DNA of 64,000 bases, taken from Runella sp. CRIBMP (GTDB lineage: Bacteria > Bacteroidota > Bacteroidia > Cytophagales > Spirosomataceae). The stretch covers positions 1 through 64,000 of the forward strand of contig NZ_JAAAKZ010000003.1 of the NCBI RefSeq assembly GCF_009905605.1, written 5' to 3'. The first letter of the stretch is position 1. Every line of letters begins with the position of its first letter. Below are positions 8,292-15,061 of the stretch, piece by piece. A model generated the notes under the pieces. It ran no database searches and was not told the DNA's origin. It worked only from the letters and a program-made list of their open reading frames with translations. The position numbers were made by a program, and so were the translations under genes.

Positions 8292-9488
8292 ATGATTCGT
8301 ATTGTACAGACCTTCGCCGTGCCAATGTCGCTTTTATTTTTAGAAGGGCAAACGCATTTTTGGACACAAAATGGCTACAAAATTCATGTCTTAACCAATG
8401 GGTGTGAAGAATTGGGCAAATTTGGCCAGCAAAATAACGTCCAAACTTCTTGTATTTCATTCTGCCGAACCAAGCATCTAAGCATGGATGACGTAAAGAG
8501 TTTTTTTCAGTTAAAGCGTTTTTTTCAAAAAATAAGACCTCTTATTGTCCACGGAAACACCCCCAAAGTGGCTTTGTTGACCATGATTACGGCCAAAGCG
8601 ACAAATATCCCAATCCGCATTTACGAAATGCACGGCTTACCCCTCGAAACAGCGGGATGGGGAATGAAAATCGTTTACTTTTTAACCGAAAAAATATGCT
8701 GTCAACTCGCCACTCACGTCATAGCCGTTAGTCCTTCGTTAAGAAAATTGGTCATTACAAAAGGTCTGGTAGCCCCTTCAAAAATATCGGTTATGCACAA
8801 TGGGAGCTGCAATGGTATTGATGCCATGCTCAAATTCAACCCTTCATTCACTAACAATCAGGAAGTTGAAGCCCTTAAAACAAAATACGGGATTGCTCCC
8901 AATCAGGCCGTTGTGGGTTTTGTGGGGCGTTTGACCAAAGACAAAGGTGTTATAGAATTGTATGAAGCTTGGCAAAAAGTCAAACAACGGTTTCCAAAGG
9001 CGATGTTATTGGTCATAGGCAGCGTGGATGAACGGGTCCCGCTTTCCAAACAATGGTTGGAGAAATTGGCCACTGATCCAACCATTGTTTGTACGGGGGA
9101 AGTTAAGAATATGGCATCACATTATGCATTGATGGATTTTATGGTACTTCCCAGCCATCGCGAAGGCCTTGGGAATGTAGTCTTAGAGGCGGCTGCCATG
9201 AAAAAACCATCTATTGTTTCGTATGTGACGGGGTTGAAAGATACGATTCTGAAGAATCATACGGGTCTTTTTTGTCCAGCTCGTTCGGCAGACGACCTAA
9301 TGCATAAAATTCTGTATTATCTTGATAATAAACCGATTGTGGAATCACACGGATTGGCCGCCCGCGCCTGGATTGTTCAACATTTTTGCCCTGTTGATGT
9401 ATGGGAAGCAAAATTACAGTTATACCAAAGCTTGGTGGCCGCGTACGAATCTGTAATTTTGCAAAATGAGCTATCAACGATTTCTTAA
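8292..9488 (+). CDS. family 4 glycosyltransferase
   Basis: This is a two-domain GT-B retaining enzyme of 398 aa. The C-terminal half has VVGFVGRLTKDKGVIELYEA and the donor-site signature PSHREGLGNVVLEAAAMKKP, in which the glutamates of the EX7E motif contact the nucleotide sugar. It closely resembles enzymes that extend undecaprenyl-linked oligosaccharides. Its 3' end overlaps the PglC-like gene by 23 bases, which indicates translational coupling in a single operon with the GT2, sugar transferase and acetyltransferase genes. Sugar specificity cannot be deduced. Confidence 0.93.
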   Translation: MIRIVQTFAVPMSLLFLEGQTHFWTQNGYKIHVLTNGCEELGKFGQQNNVQTSCISFCRTKHLSMDDVKSFFQLKRFFQKIRPLIVHGNTPKVALLTMITAKATNIPIRIYEMHGLPLETAGWGMKIVYFLTEKICCQLATHVIAVSPSLRKLVITKGLVAPSKISVMHNGSCNGIDAMLKFNPSFTNNQEVEALKTKYGIAPNQAVVGFVGRLTKDKGVIELYEAWQKVKQRFPKAMLLVIGSVDERVPLSKQWLEKLATDPTIVCTGEVKNMASHYALMDFMVLPSHREGLGNVVLEAAAMKKPSIVSYVTGLKDTILKNHTGLFCPARSADDLMHKILYYLDNKPIVESHGLAARAWIVQHFCPVDVWEAKLQLYQSLVAAYESVILQNELSTIS

Positions 9489-10074
9489 ACCGGTCATTGA
9501 TAAAATTTCCGCCTTTTTTATTCTTCTACTGACCCTTCCCATTACGTTGGTAGTCACCTCATTATTATATTTTTACAATCAAGGGAAACCTTTTTTCTTT
9601 CAATTACGTCCTGGGCAAAACGGTAAAATTTTTAAAATTATAAAATTCAAAACCATGAACGACCGCCGGGCAGCCAATGGAGAGTTATTGCCTGATAGTG
9701 CCCGCTTAACGCCCGTGGGACGGTTTGTACGCCAAACATCTTTGGATGAATTACCGCAGTTAATCAACGTTTTGAAAGGAGATATGTCACTGGTTGGGCC
9801 AAGGCCTCTACTGCCCGAATACTTGCCTCTTTATAGTCAACGTCAGCAACGCAGGCATGAAGTAAAACCAGGTATCACGGGCTGGGCGCAAATCAACGGA
9901 CGCAATACTATTTCGTGGTCTCAAAAGTTCGAGTACGATATTTGGTATGCAGAACACATATCTTTGGGCCTTGACATTAAGATACTTTGGCTTACGCTGA
10001 TAAAAGTTTTCAAACGCGAAGGCATCAGTTCGGAGACGTCGGTTACAATGGAGAAATTTAAAGGAAACAACTAA
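9466..10074 (+). CDS. PglC-like initiating sugar-phosphate transferase
   Basis: A 202-aa monotopic phosphoglycosyl transferase (bacterial sugar transferase family) that loads the first sugar-1-phosphate onto undecaprenyl phosphate. Features in order: a reentrant hydrophobic N-terminus (FFILLLTLPITLVVTSLLYF), FKIIKFKTMND, the catalytic Asp-Glu pair in QTSLDELPQLINVLKG, the signature SLVGPRPLLPEYLPLY, and VKPGITGWAQINGRN. It lacks the long N-terminal domain of WbaP/WcaJ, so it is the compact PglC type. With the adjacent PglD-like acetyltransferase it suggests an acetylated amino sugar, perhaps a bacillosamine-like residue, at the reducing end (inference). Confidence 0.93.
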   Translation: MSYQRFLKPVIDKISAFFILLLTLPITLVVTSLLYFYNQGKPFFFQLRPGQNGKIFKIIKFKTMNDRRAANGELLPDSARLTPVGRFVRQTSLDELPQLINVLKGDMSLVGPRPLLPEYLPLYSQRQQRRHEVKPGITGWAQINGRNTISWSQKFEYDIWYAEHISLGLDIKILWLTLIKVFKREGISSETSVTMEKFKGNN

Positions 10075-10078
10075 TAAC

Positions 10079-10681
10079 ATGCTTTTATACGGCGCAAGTG
10101 GCCATGCCAAAGTCATTATCAGTTGCTTACGAGCAAACAGAGTTCCTATTTCTGGAATTTTTGATGATGATTTACAAAAAAAAGATTTATGGTCGATTCC
10201 CGTTATTGGCAAGTACAACCCCGATTTTGATAATGAAAGTTTACTCATTATTGCCATCGGCAACAATCAAATCCGCCGCAAAATAGCCAGTTTTATCCAG
10301 CATCCATTCGGGAAAGTAACCCATCCTTCGGCCATTATCGACGAGTCGGTAAAGATAAGTGCAGGTTCCGTCATATTTCATAACGTGGTGGTACAAGCCG
10401 ATGTAAGTATTGGCAAACACGTCATTATCAACACTTCATCGTCGGTAGATCATGATTGTATCTTAGGTGATTTTGTACATGTTGCCCCAAATGCAACACT
10501 CTGCGGAAATGTACGGGTGGGCGAGGGAACGCTCATTGGTGCCGGAACCATTGTGACACCCAACATCACGATTGGAAAAAACTGCCTGATTGCGGCAGGG
10601 AGTGTTATTACGAAACACATTCCTGACTATGCCATTGTACGGGGAAATCCAGCGCGGGTCCTTAAAATTACTTATGATTAA
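10079..10681 (+). CDS. PglD/NeuD-like sugar O- or N-acetyltransferase
   Basis: The 200-aa protein has the NeuD/PglD layout. An N-terminal Rossmann-like sugar-nucleotide domain (LLYGASGHAKVIISCL) is followed by a left-handed beta-helix of hexapeptide repeats from about residue 90 (VSIGKHVIINTSS, HDCILGDFVHVAPNATL, GAGTIVTPNITIGKN) and closes YAIVRGNPARVLK. The likely role is transfer of acetyl from acetyl-CoA to a UDP-amino sugar feeding the upstream transferase. It starts 4 bases after that gene. Its stop overlaps the convergent holin-like gene by 14 bases. Confidence 0.92.
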   Translation: MLLYGASGHAKVIISCLRANRVPISGIFDDDLQKKDLWSIPVIGKYNPDFDNESLLIIAIGNNQIRRKIASFIQHPFGKVTHPSAIIDESVKISAGSVIFHNVVVQADVSIGKHVIINTSSSVDHDCILGDFVHVAPNATLCGNVRVGEGTLIGAGTIVTPNITIGKNCLIAAGSVITKHIPDYAIVRGNPARVLKITYD

Positions 10682-11000
10682 ACACCCGAAACAATAATTG
10701 TCGCACCGCTTGTTGTACTTGTCGCCCCGCCCTCGCCCAAATAGCGGTACTTGCCGCCAATAATCCGAAGACAATTAAAAAACCTACATAGCGACTATTG
10801 AGCCATTCGTTAATCCCAAGCGCTAACATTATAAACAGGAAAATTCCCGTTAGGGCTGCCAATAACAACAGCACTATTAAATAAATAAGCTGGATAACAA
10901 TGTTTTCAAGACGCTCCTGTGTTTCTGTTTTTATCAAATCCAAGCGCGTTTCTAGGTATTTAAAAAGGTAATTCCGGACCTCTTCTATTTTTTCAAACAT
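10668..11000 (-). CDS. phage-holin-family-like membrane protein
   Basis: The 110-aa protein starts at ATG 11000 (MFEKIEEVRNYLFKYLETRL); the longer frame upstream to 11066 adds an unsupported polar extension. An N-terminal amphipathic helix is followed by two membrane segments (IQLIYLIVLLLLAALTGIFL and YVGFLIVFGLLAASTAIWA) and a basic tail. This is the pattern of the small chromosomal proteins annotated as 'phage holin family' in Bacteroidota; they are not prophage lysis genes, and no phage genes surround this one. The function is unknown, perhaps membrane stress. It converges on the PglD-like gene with a 14-base overlap. Confidence 0.78.
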   Translation of the reverse strand: MFEKIEEVRNYLFKYLETRLDLIKTETQERLENIVIQLIYLIVLLLLAALTGIFLFIMLALGINEWLNSRYVGFLIVFGLLAASTAIWARAGRQVQQAVRQLLFRVFNHK

Positions 11001-11116
11001 TGGTTTTTGAATTGATGATGTATATTTTTTTGTTATCCGACGCAGACAAGTTCTGTCTGATAACAATTTTACATAAAACTATTGAGTCTTACAAAGCGTT
11101 TCCCATTTGTGGTTCG

Positions 11117-11124
11117 TAACTTTG
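11117..11124 (+). promoter_or_regulatory. -7 box of the ubiE-porT promoter
   Basis: TAACTTTG matches TAnnTTTG exactly, 80 bases before the ubiE start. No good -33 TTTG lies at the usual distance. Confidence 0.55.
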
Positions 11125-11203
11125 TCGCTCTGAAAAGAGCCAGTTTCAGAACTGCAAAGGAGTGTTTCTATCGCTTTCTCTCTTATTTTGACTTCAAACT
11201 ATT

Positions 11204-11926
11204 ATGACTGTTGTACCATACAAAGATAAAGATTCAAGCAAACGCGAACAGATAGCGGAGATGTTTGACAATGTTTCGCCCAAATATGACTTTTTGAATC
11301 ACCTCCTCAGCGCGGGCATTGATATTTATTGGCGCAAACGTGCCATCAAACTTCTGAAAAAAGAAAACCCACAAACGATTTTGGATATTGCTACTGGCAC
11401 TGGCGACTTTGCCATTGAAGCTCTAGCCCTCAAACCCAAAAAGATTGTCGGTATTGATATTTCGGAAGGTATGCTTGCAGTGGGGCGGGAGAAAATCAAA
11501 AAACTTGGCATGGAAAATGTCATTGATCTCCGTACGGGAGACTCGGCCAATTTGCCTTTGGAAAGTAATTCTTTTGATGCAGTAATTGCGTCGTTTGGTG
11601 TTCGAAATTTTGAAAATCTACTTCACGGCCTCACTGACATGTGTCGGGTGATGAAACCAGGGGGCACTTGCGTGATTTTGGAATTTTCAAAACCGAAAAC
11701 TTTCCCGTTCAAACAATTATACAACTTTTACTTTCGTTACATTTTACCGATTGTAGGACGAATGGTCTCCAAAGATTCTGCGGCATATACCTATCTTCCC
11801 GAATCGGTGCAGGCGTTTCCAGACGGAAACGACTTTTTGAAAATTTACGAACAGGCGGGCTTCAAAAACACAAAATGCATACCACTCACGTTTGGAATTT
11901 GTTCGATTTACATTGGAAAAAAATAA
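11204..11926 (+). CDS. ubiE: demethylmenaquinone methyltransferase MenG/UbiE
   Basis: The 240-aa class I SAM-dependent methyltransferase catalyses the last step of menaquinone synthesis, C-methylation of demethylmenaquinone. The N-terminal FDNVSPKYDFLNHLLSAGID is diagnostic of UbiE/MenG. The SAM loop is ILDIATGTGDFAIEAL, and ASFGVRNFENL and VMKPGGTCVILEFSKP follow. Bacteroidota use menaquinone, so the MenG role is preferred over ubiquinone synthesis. A TAACTTTG promoter box lies 80 bases upstream. The 3' end overlaps porT by 52 bases, so the two are translationally coupled. Confidence 0.96.
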   Translation: MTVVPYKDKDSSKREQIAEMFDNVSPKYDFLNHLLSAGIDIYWRKRAIKLLKKENPQTILDIATGTGDFAIEALALKPKKIVGIDISEGMLAVGREKIKKLGMENVIDLRTGDSANLPLESNSFDAVIASFGVRNFENLLHGLTDMCRVMKPGGTCVILEFSKPKTFPFKQLYNFYFRYILPIVGRMVSKDSAAYTYLPESVQAFPDGNDFLKIYEQAGFKNTKCIPLTFGICSIYIGKK

Positions 11927-12609
11927 TACTCGGATTATTGATAGGCTGCGGCCTGCTTAATACTGCCGATGCACAAACCGTAGGCTATTTCCGAAAGCAT
12001 CAGGAGTTTTATGACGACAAGCCAATCCATTATGGTTTTTTGTTTGCATTGCCCGTTACACGCTTTCGCCTTGTCCATGACGATTCATTCTTAACACAAG
12101 ACACCACAAACCGCATTACGGCACCAGTCACCGTTGGATTTCGTTTTGGTTTTGTCATGAATGGGTATCTCAACGACCACTGGGACATTCGCACCACGCC
12201 CTCTGTATCGCTCTACAACCGGGCCGTAGAATATGAGTACGGCAGCGGCAAAAAACGCCGTGAACTACGTGAAGCCACGTGGATAGAAATCCCCCTTTTG
12301 TTTAAATACAAATCGCAACGGCGGATGAACTCACGCATGTATATGTTGGCGGGGGCCACGTTTGGGTTTGAAACCAATGTTCGCAAACGTCAATTACCTG
12401 GCTCTGACCGTCTAAATGCCAAAAGTGCTGACTTGACCATTGATTATGGATTTGGATTTGAGCAGTTTTTGGCATATACCAAGTTTTCTCCTGAACTACG
12501 ATTTTCTCACGGAATCGTAAATTTATACCGTACAAACGACCCAAACTCTACAGCTAGCATCCGCCGGCTTACGTCGCATACCGTTACGTTGTATTTGATG
12601 TTTGAATAA
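11875..12609 (+). CDS. porT: type IX secretion protein PorT
   Basis: PorT is an envelope-associated beta-barrel protein required for the Bacteroidota type IX secretion system. I place the start at ATG 11875: MHTTHVWNLFDLHWKKIILG gives a signal peptide with cleavage after NTADAQ, and the 244-aa length fits the family. The frame remains open upstream to 11641 only because it shadows ubiE. The mature part has alternating hydrophobic strands (YGFLFALPVTRFRL, VTVGFRFGFVMNGYL, MYMLAGATFGFETN) and ends in an aromatic residue pair (MFE). The ubiE-porT neighbourhood is familiar in this phylum and supports the call. It implies T9SS in this organism although no other T9SS gene is in the window. Confidence 0.88.
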   Translation: MHTTHVWNLFDLHWKKIILGLLIGCGLLNTADAQTVGYFRKHQEFYDDKPIHYGFLFALPVTRFRLVHDDSFLTQDTTNRITAPVTVGFRFGFVMNGYLNDHWDIRTTPSVSLYNRAVEYEYGSGKKRRELREATWIEIPLLFKYKSQRRMNSRMYMLAGATFGFETNVRKRQLPGSDRLNAKSADLTIDYGFGFEQFLAYTKFSPELRFSHGIVNLYRTNDPNSTASIRRLTSHTVTLYLMFE

Positions 12610-12632
12610 ACCGATTGTTTTTCTAAACTTTG

Positions 12633-12658
12633 CAGTAAGCGTTTATCCCCGCTTACTG
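12633..12658 (+). other. inverted repeat in the porT / oxygenase gap
   Basis: CAGTAAGC (12633-12640) and GCTTACTG (12651-12658) form an 8-bp stem with a 10-base loop. No T-run follows, so it is not a classical terminator. It follows a TAAACTTTG stretch and lies about 105 bases before the oxygenase start, so it could be a structured 5' leader. Confidence 0.45.
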
Positions 12659-12762
12659 TACGTCACTTATTAAGTACTTCTTTATCAAATCATTAATTTA
12701 TTTAGATGATAAAAACAAGGATAATAATCGCGTAGAATTGTTCACTACCAACTTTCCAAATC

Positions 12763-13722
12763 ATGTCAGAAACTGCACTTCTAGACGAAATTCCGTCATT
12801 AGATATTTCCGATTTTACCAGTGGAGACCCCGCCCGCAAATCCCAATTTGTCCAAGATTTAGGCACAGCTTTTAACAATATCGGTTTTGTTTGCATCAAA
12901 AACCACGGCCTCTCTGAAGACCTTCGCCTGAAGCTATATGATTCAGTACAACAATTTTTTAAACAACCCGACGACGTAAAGAAAAAATACGAATTTCCTG
13001 AGTTGTCTGGCCAGCGCGGCTACATCGGCAAAGGAAAAGAGACCGCCAAAGGCTTTAAAGTAGCCGATTTAAAGGAGTTTTACCACGTAGGACAGCCTGC
13101 TCCAGAAGGCGAAATGCCACACAATATTTTTCCCGAAGAAGTCCCCGAGTTTAAAGAATACACGCTCAAAGTATACGAAACTTTTGAGAACACTGGCAAA
13201 ACCCTCCTGCGGGCCATCGCCGTATATTTGGGGCTGGATGAAAATTATTTTGAAGATAAAGTCCGCAACGGCGACAGCATTTTGCGGGCGCTGCATTATT
13301 TTCCCCTCGACCCCGCAACAGTACCCGACGGGGCTGTTCGGGCAGCGGCGCATGGAGACATCAACCTTATTACCCTACTCATGGGGGCCAGTGCCGAAGG
13401 GCTTGAAGTACTGCGCCGCGACGGCAAGTGGATTGCTATTACGGCATTACCTGATCAAATTGTGGTCAACGTAGGTGATATGCTCGACCGATTGACCAAT
13501 CATAATCTCAAATCCACGATTCACCGCGTTGTCAATCCCCCCCGAGAGAAAATGAATACTTCGCGGTATTCTATTCCGTTTTTTATGCACCCTCGAGGCG
13601 ATATGAATTTGACGTGTCTGGAGAGTTGTGTCGATGCCAATTATCCAAAACTCTACGTCGACATGACGGCGGGAGAATTTCTCAATGAGCGCCTCATTGA
13701 ATTGGGTCTAAAAAAAGCATAA
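12763..13722 (+). CDS. 2-oxoglutarate/Fe(II) oxygenase, isopenicillin-N-synthase-like
   Basis: The 319-aa protein has the DIOX_N domain (IPSLDISDFTSGDPARK, FNNIGFVCIKNHG) followed by the double-stranded beta-helix oxygenase core. The iron triad is visible: His197 and Asp199 in AAHGDINLITLL and His254 in STIHRVVNP. The co-substrate RxS motif is Arg268-Tyr-Ser270. Members oxidise small molecules using O2 and usually 2-oxoglutarate; the substrate is not predictable. No beta-lactam genes are nearby, so a penicillin role is not implied. A strong terminator follows at 13738. Confidence 0.92.
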   Translation: MSETALLDEIPSLDISDFTSGDPARKSQFVQDLGTAFNNIGFVCIKNHGLSEDLRLKLYDSVQQFFKQPDDVKKKYEFPELSGQRGYIGKGKETAKGFKVADLKEFYHVGQPAPEGEMPHNIFPEEVPEFKEYTLKVYETFENTGKTLLRAIAVYLGLDENYFEDKVRNGDSILRALHYFPLDPATVPDGAVRAAAHGDINLITLLMGASAEGLEVLRRDGKWIAITALPDQIVVNVGDMLDRLTNHNLKSTIHRVVNPPREKMNTSRYSIPFFMHPRGDMNLTCLESCVDANYPKLYVDMTAGEFLNERLIELGLKKA

Positions 13723-13737
13723 ATTGCTTTTTCTCCA

Positions 13738-13785
13738 GTCGGGTAGTTTTCGAACAGGCCGAAAACTACCCGACAGATTTTTTTG
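13738..13785 (+). terminator. rho-independent terminator
   Basis: A 15-bp perfect stem (13738-13752 with 13760-13774, arm GTCGGGTAGTTTTCG) has a 7-base loop and is followed by AGATTTTTTTG. It ends the oxygenase transcript. Confidence 0.93.
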
Positions 13786-13811
13786 TTAACCCCTAAAATT
13801 CCTTCTTCAGC

Positions 13812-15017
13812 GTGTCAGAATCACTCCTTCACCCGCCCGTTAAGCGGATTCGACACCTCATCTTTTTGAAAGATGTGCTGATTTTAGCGTTAACCTGCTT
13901 TGGAGGACCACAAGTACATTTAGTAATGTTTTTGGAACGGTTTGTGCAAAAACGCCGCTACCTTACCGAGGAAGAATTGCTTGAGTTACAGGCCCTTTGC
14001 CAAATACTGCCCGGCCCAACCTCTACCCAAACAATTACCGCTTTAGGTTTTAAATTAGGCGGGCCTAATCTGGCCTACGCTACGGTTTTGGTTTGGTCAT
14101 TGCCCGCAGTACTAGTGATGACACTCGCCGCACTTGGGATTTATTACCTCCAACAAAATCAGATTTCGCTCACTTTCATGCGTTTTGTGGAACCGATGGC
14201 GATTGGTTTTTTGGCGTATGGTGGATATACGATTGGCACCAAGGTTATTCACAAAAACACGCATTGGTTCATTTTGATTACGGCTGCGGTTATCGCTTAT
14301 TTGTTCCCGTCTCCTTACATGACCCCCATTGTGATTGTTTTGGGTGGGTTTGTTACTTCTTTGGGGTTTCGCAAACACGAAAAAATGGACAAAAACCCCA
14401 TTCACATTCAGTGGGCCAATTTCATTCTATGGCTTAGTGTGTTGGTTTTTGCGGCAGCCCTTGGAGCAATTACCCAGTCGCTGCCTGTTCGTCTTTTTGA
14501 AAATTTTTACCGCAACGGTAGCCTCGTTTTTGGAGGGGGGCAGGTACTGAATCCGATGCTTTACACCGAGTTTGTTGAATTTAAACAATACCTGACCCGA
14601 CAAGAGTTTTTGAGCGGTATGGCGCTGGCTCAAGTGATTCCAGGACCTGTTTTTTCGATTGCATCCTACATCGGAGCTTTATCCATGCGCTCCGAAGGCG
14701 GGCTAGGAAGTCAACTTTGGGGAAGTTTAGCAGCTACAACGGGAATTTTTTTACCAGGAACATTTTTAATATTCTTTGTTTATCGTTTCTGGAACAGCTT
14801 AAAAAAATACCGTGGAGTACGCGCCTCGCTAGAGGGAATAAATGCCGCAAGTGTAGGTCTTACCGCAGCCGCAGTAATCAGGATGTTTATCCCTACTGCT
14901 ACCAATACCACGGCTATCATTACCATCATCGGAACACTCGGTATACTCCAATATACCAAAACCCCTCCTTACGTGATTGTACTGGGAGGCATCTTGTTGG
15001 GAATCCTTTTTCATTAA
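13812..15017 (+). CDS. chrA: ChrA-family chromate transporter
   Basis: The 401-aa membrane protein has the two homologous CHR halves. Half one carries FGGPQVHLVMFLERFV and LPGPTSTQTITALGFKLGG; half two carries FGGGQVLNPMLYTEFV and AQVIPGPVFSIASYIGA. About ten hydrophobic helices are visible. ChrA proteins export chromate (some are implicated in other anions), probably in exchange with protons or sulfate. The start is GTG at 13812, directly after the terminator; no in-frame ATG precedes the first conserved helix. The S46 peptidase gene follows 44 bases later and may be cotranscribed. Confidence 0.9.
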   Translation: MSESLLHPPVKRIRHLIFLKDVLILALTCFGGPQVHLVMFLERFVQKRRYLTEEELLELQALCQILPGPTSTQTITALGFKLGGPNLAYATVLVWSLPAVLVMTLAALGIYYLQQNQISLTFMRFVEPMAIGFLAYGGYTIGTKVIHKNTHWFILITAAVIAYLFPSPYMTPIVIVLGGFVTSLGFRKHEKMDKNPIHIQWANFILWLSVLVFAAALGAITQSLPVRLFENFYRNGSLVFGGGQVLNPMLYTEFVEFKQYLTRQEFLSGMALAQVIPGPVFSIASYIGALSMRSEGGLGSQLWGSLAATTGIFLPGTFLIFFVYRFWNSLKKYRGVRASLEGINAASVGLTAAAVIRMFIPTATNTTAIITIIGTLGILQYTKTPPYVIVLGGILLGILFH

Positions 15018-15061
15018 TTTTACCGTATATCTTTTCTTTTTCAATCATTCCAAATTTTTCT

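Noticed and set aside
10668-11000. Prophage lysis gene (holin)
   Set aside because: The family name is historical. No phage structural, integrase or lysin genes are nearby, and such proteins are common chromosomal membrane proteins in this phylum.
12745-12757. Possible further copy of the ACTTTCCAAG repeat (ACTTTCCAAATC)
   Set aside because: There is no inverted partner within 40 bases and it lies just before a start codon, unlike the two gene-end copies.
12763-13722. Beta-lactam biosynthesis locus suggested by the isopenicillin-N-synthase-like fold
   Set aside because: No ACV synthetase or other antibiotic gene is present. The fold is shared by many 2OG oxygenases.
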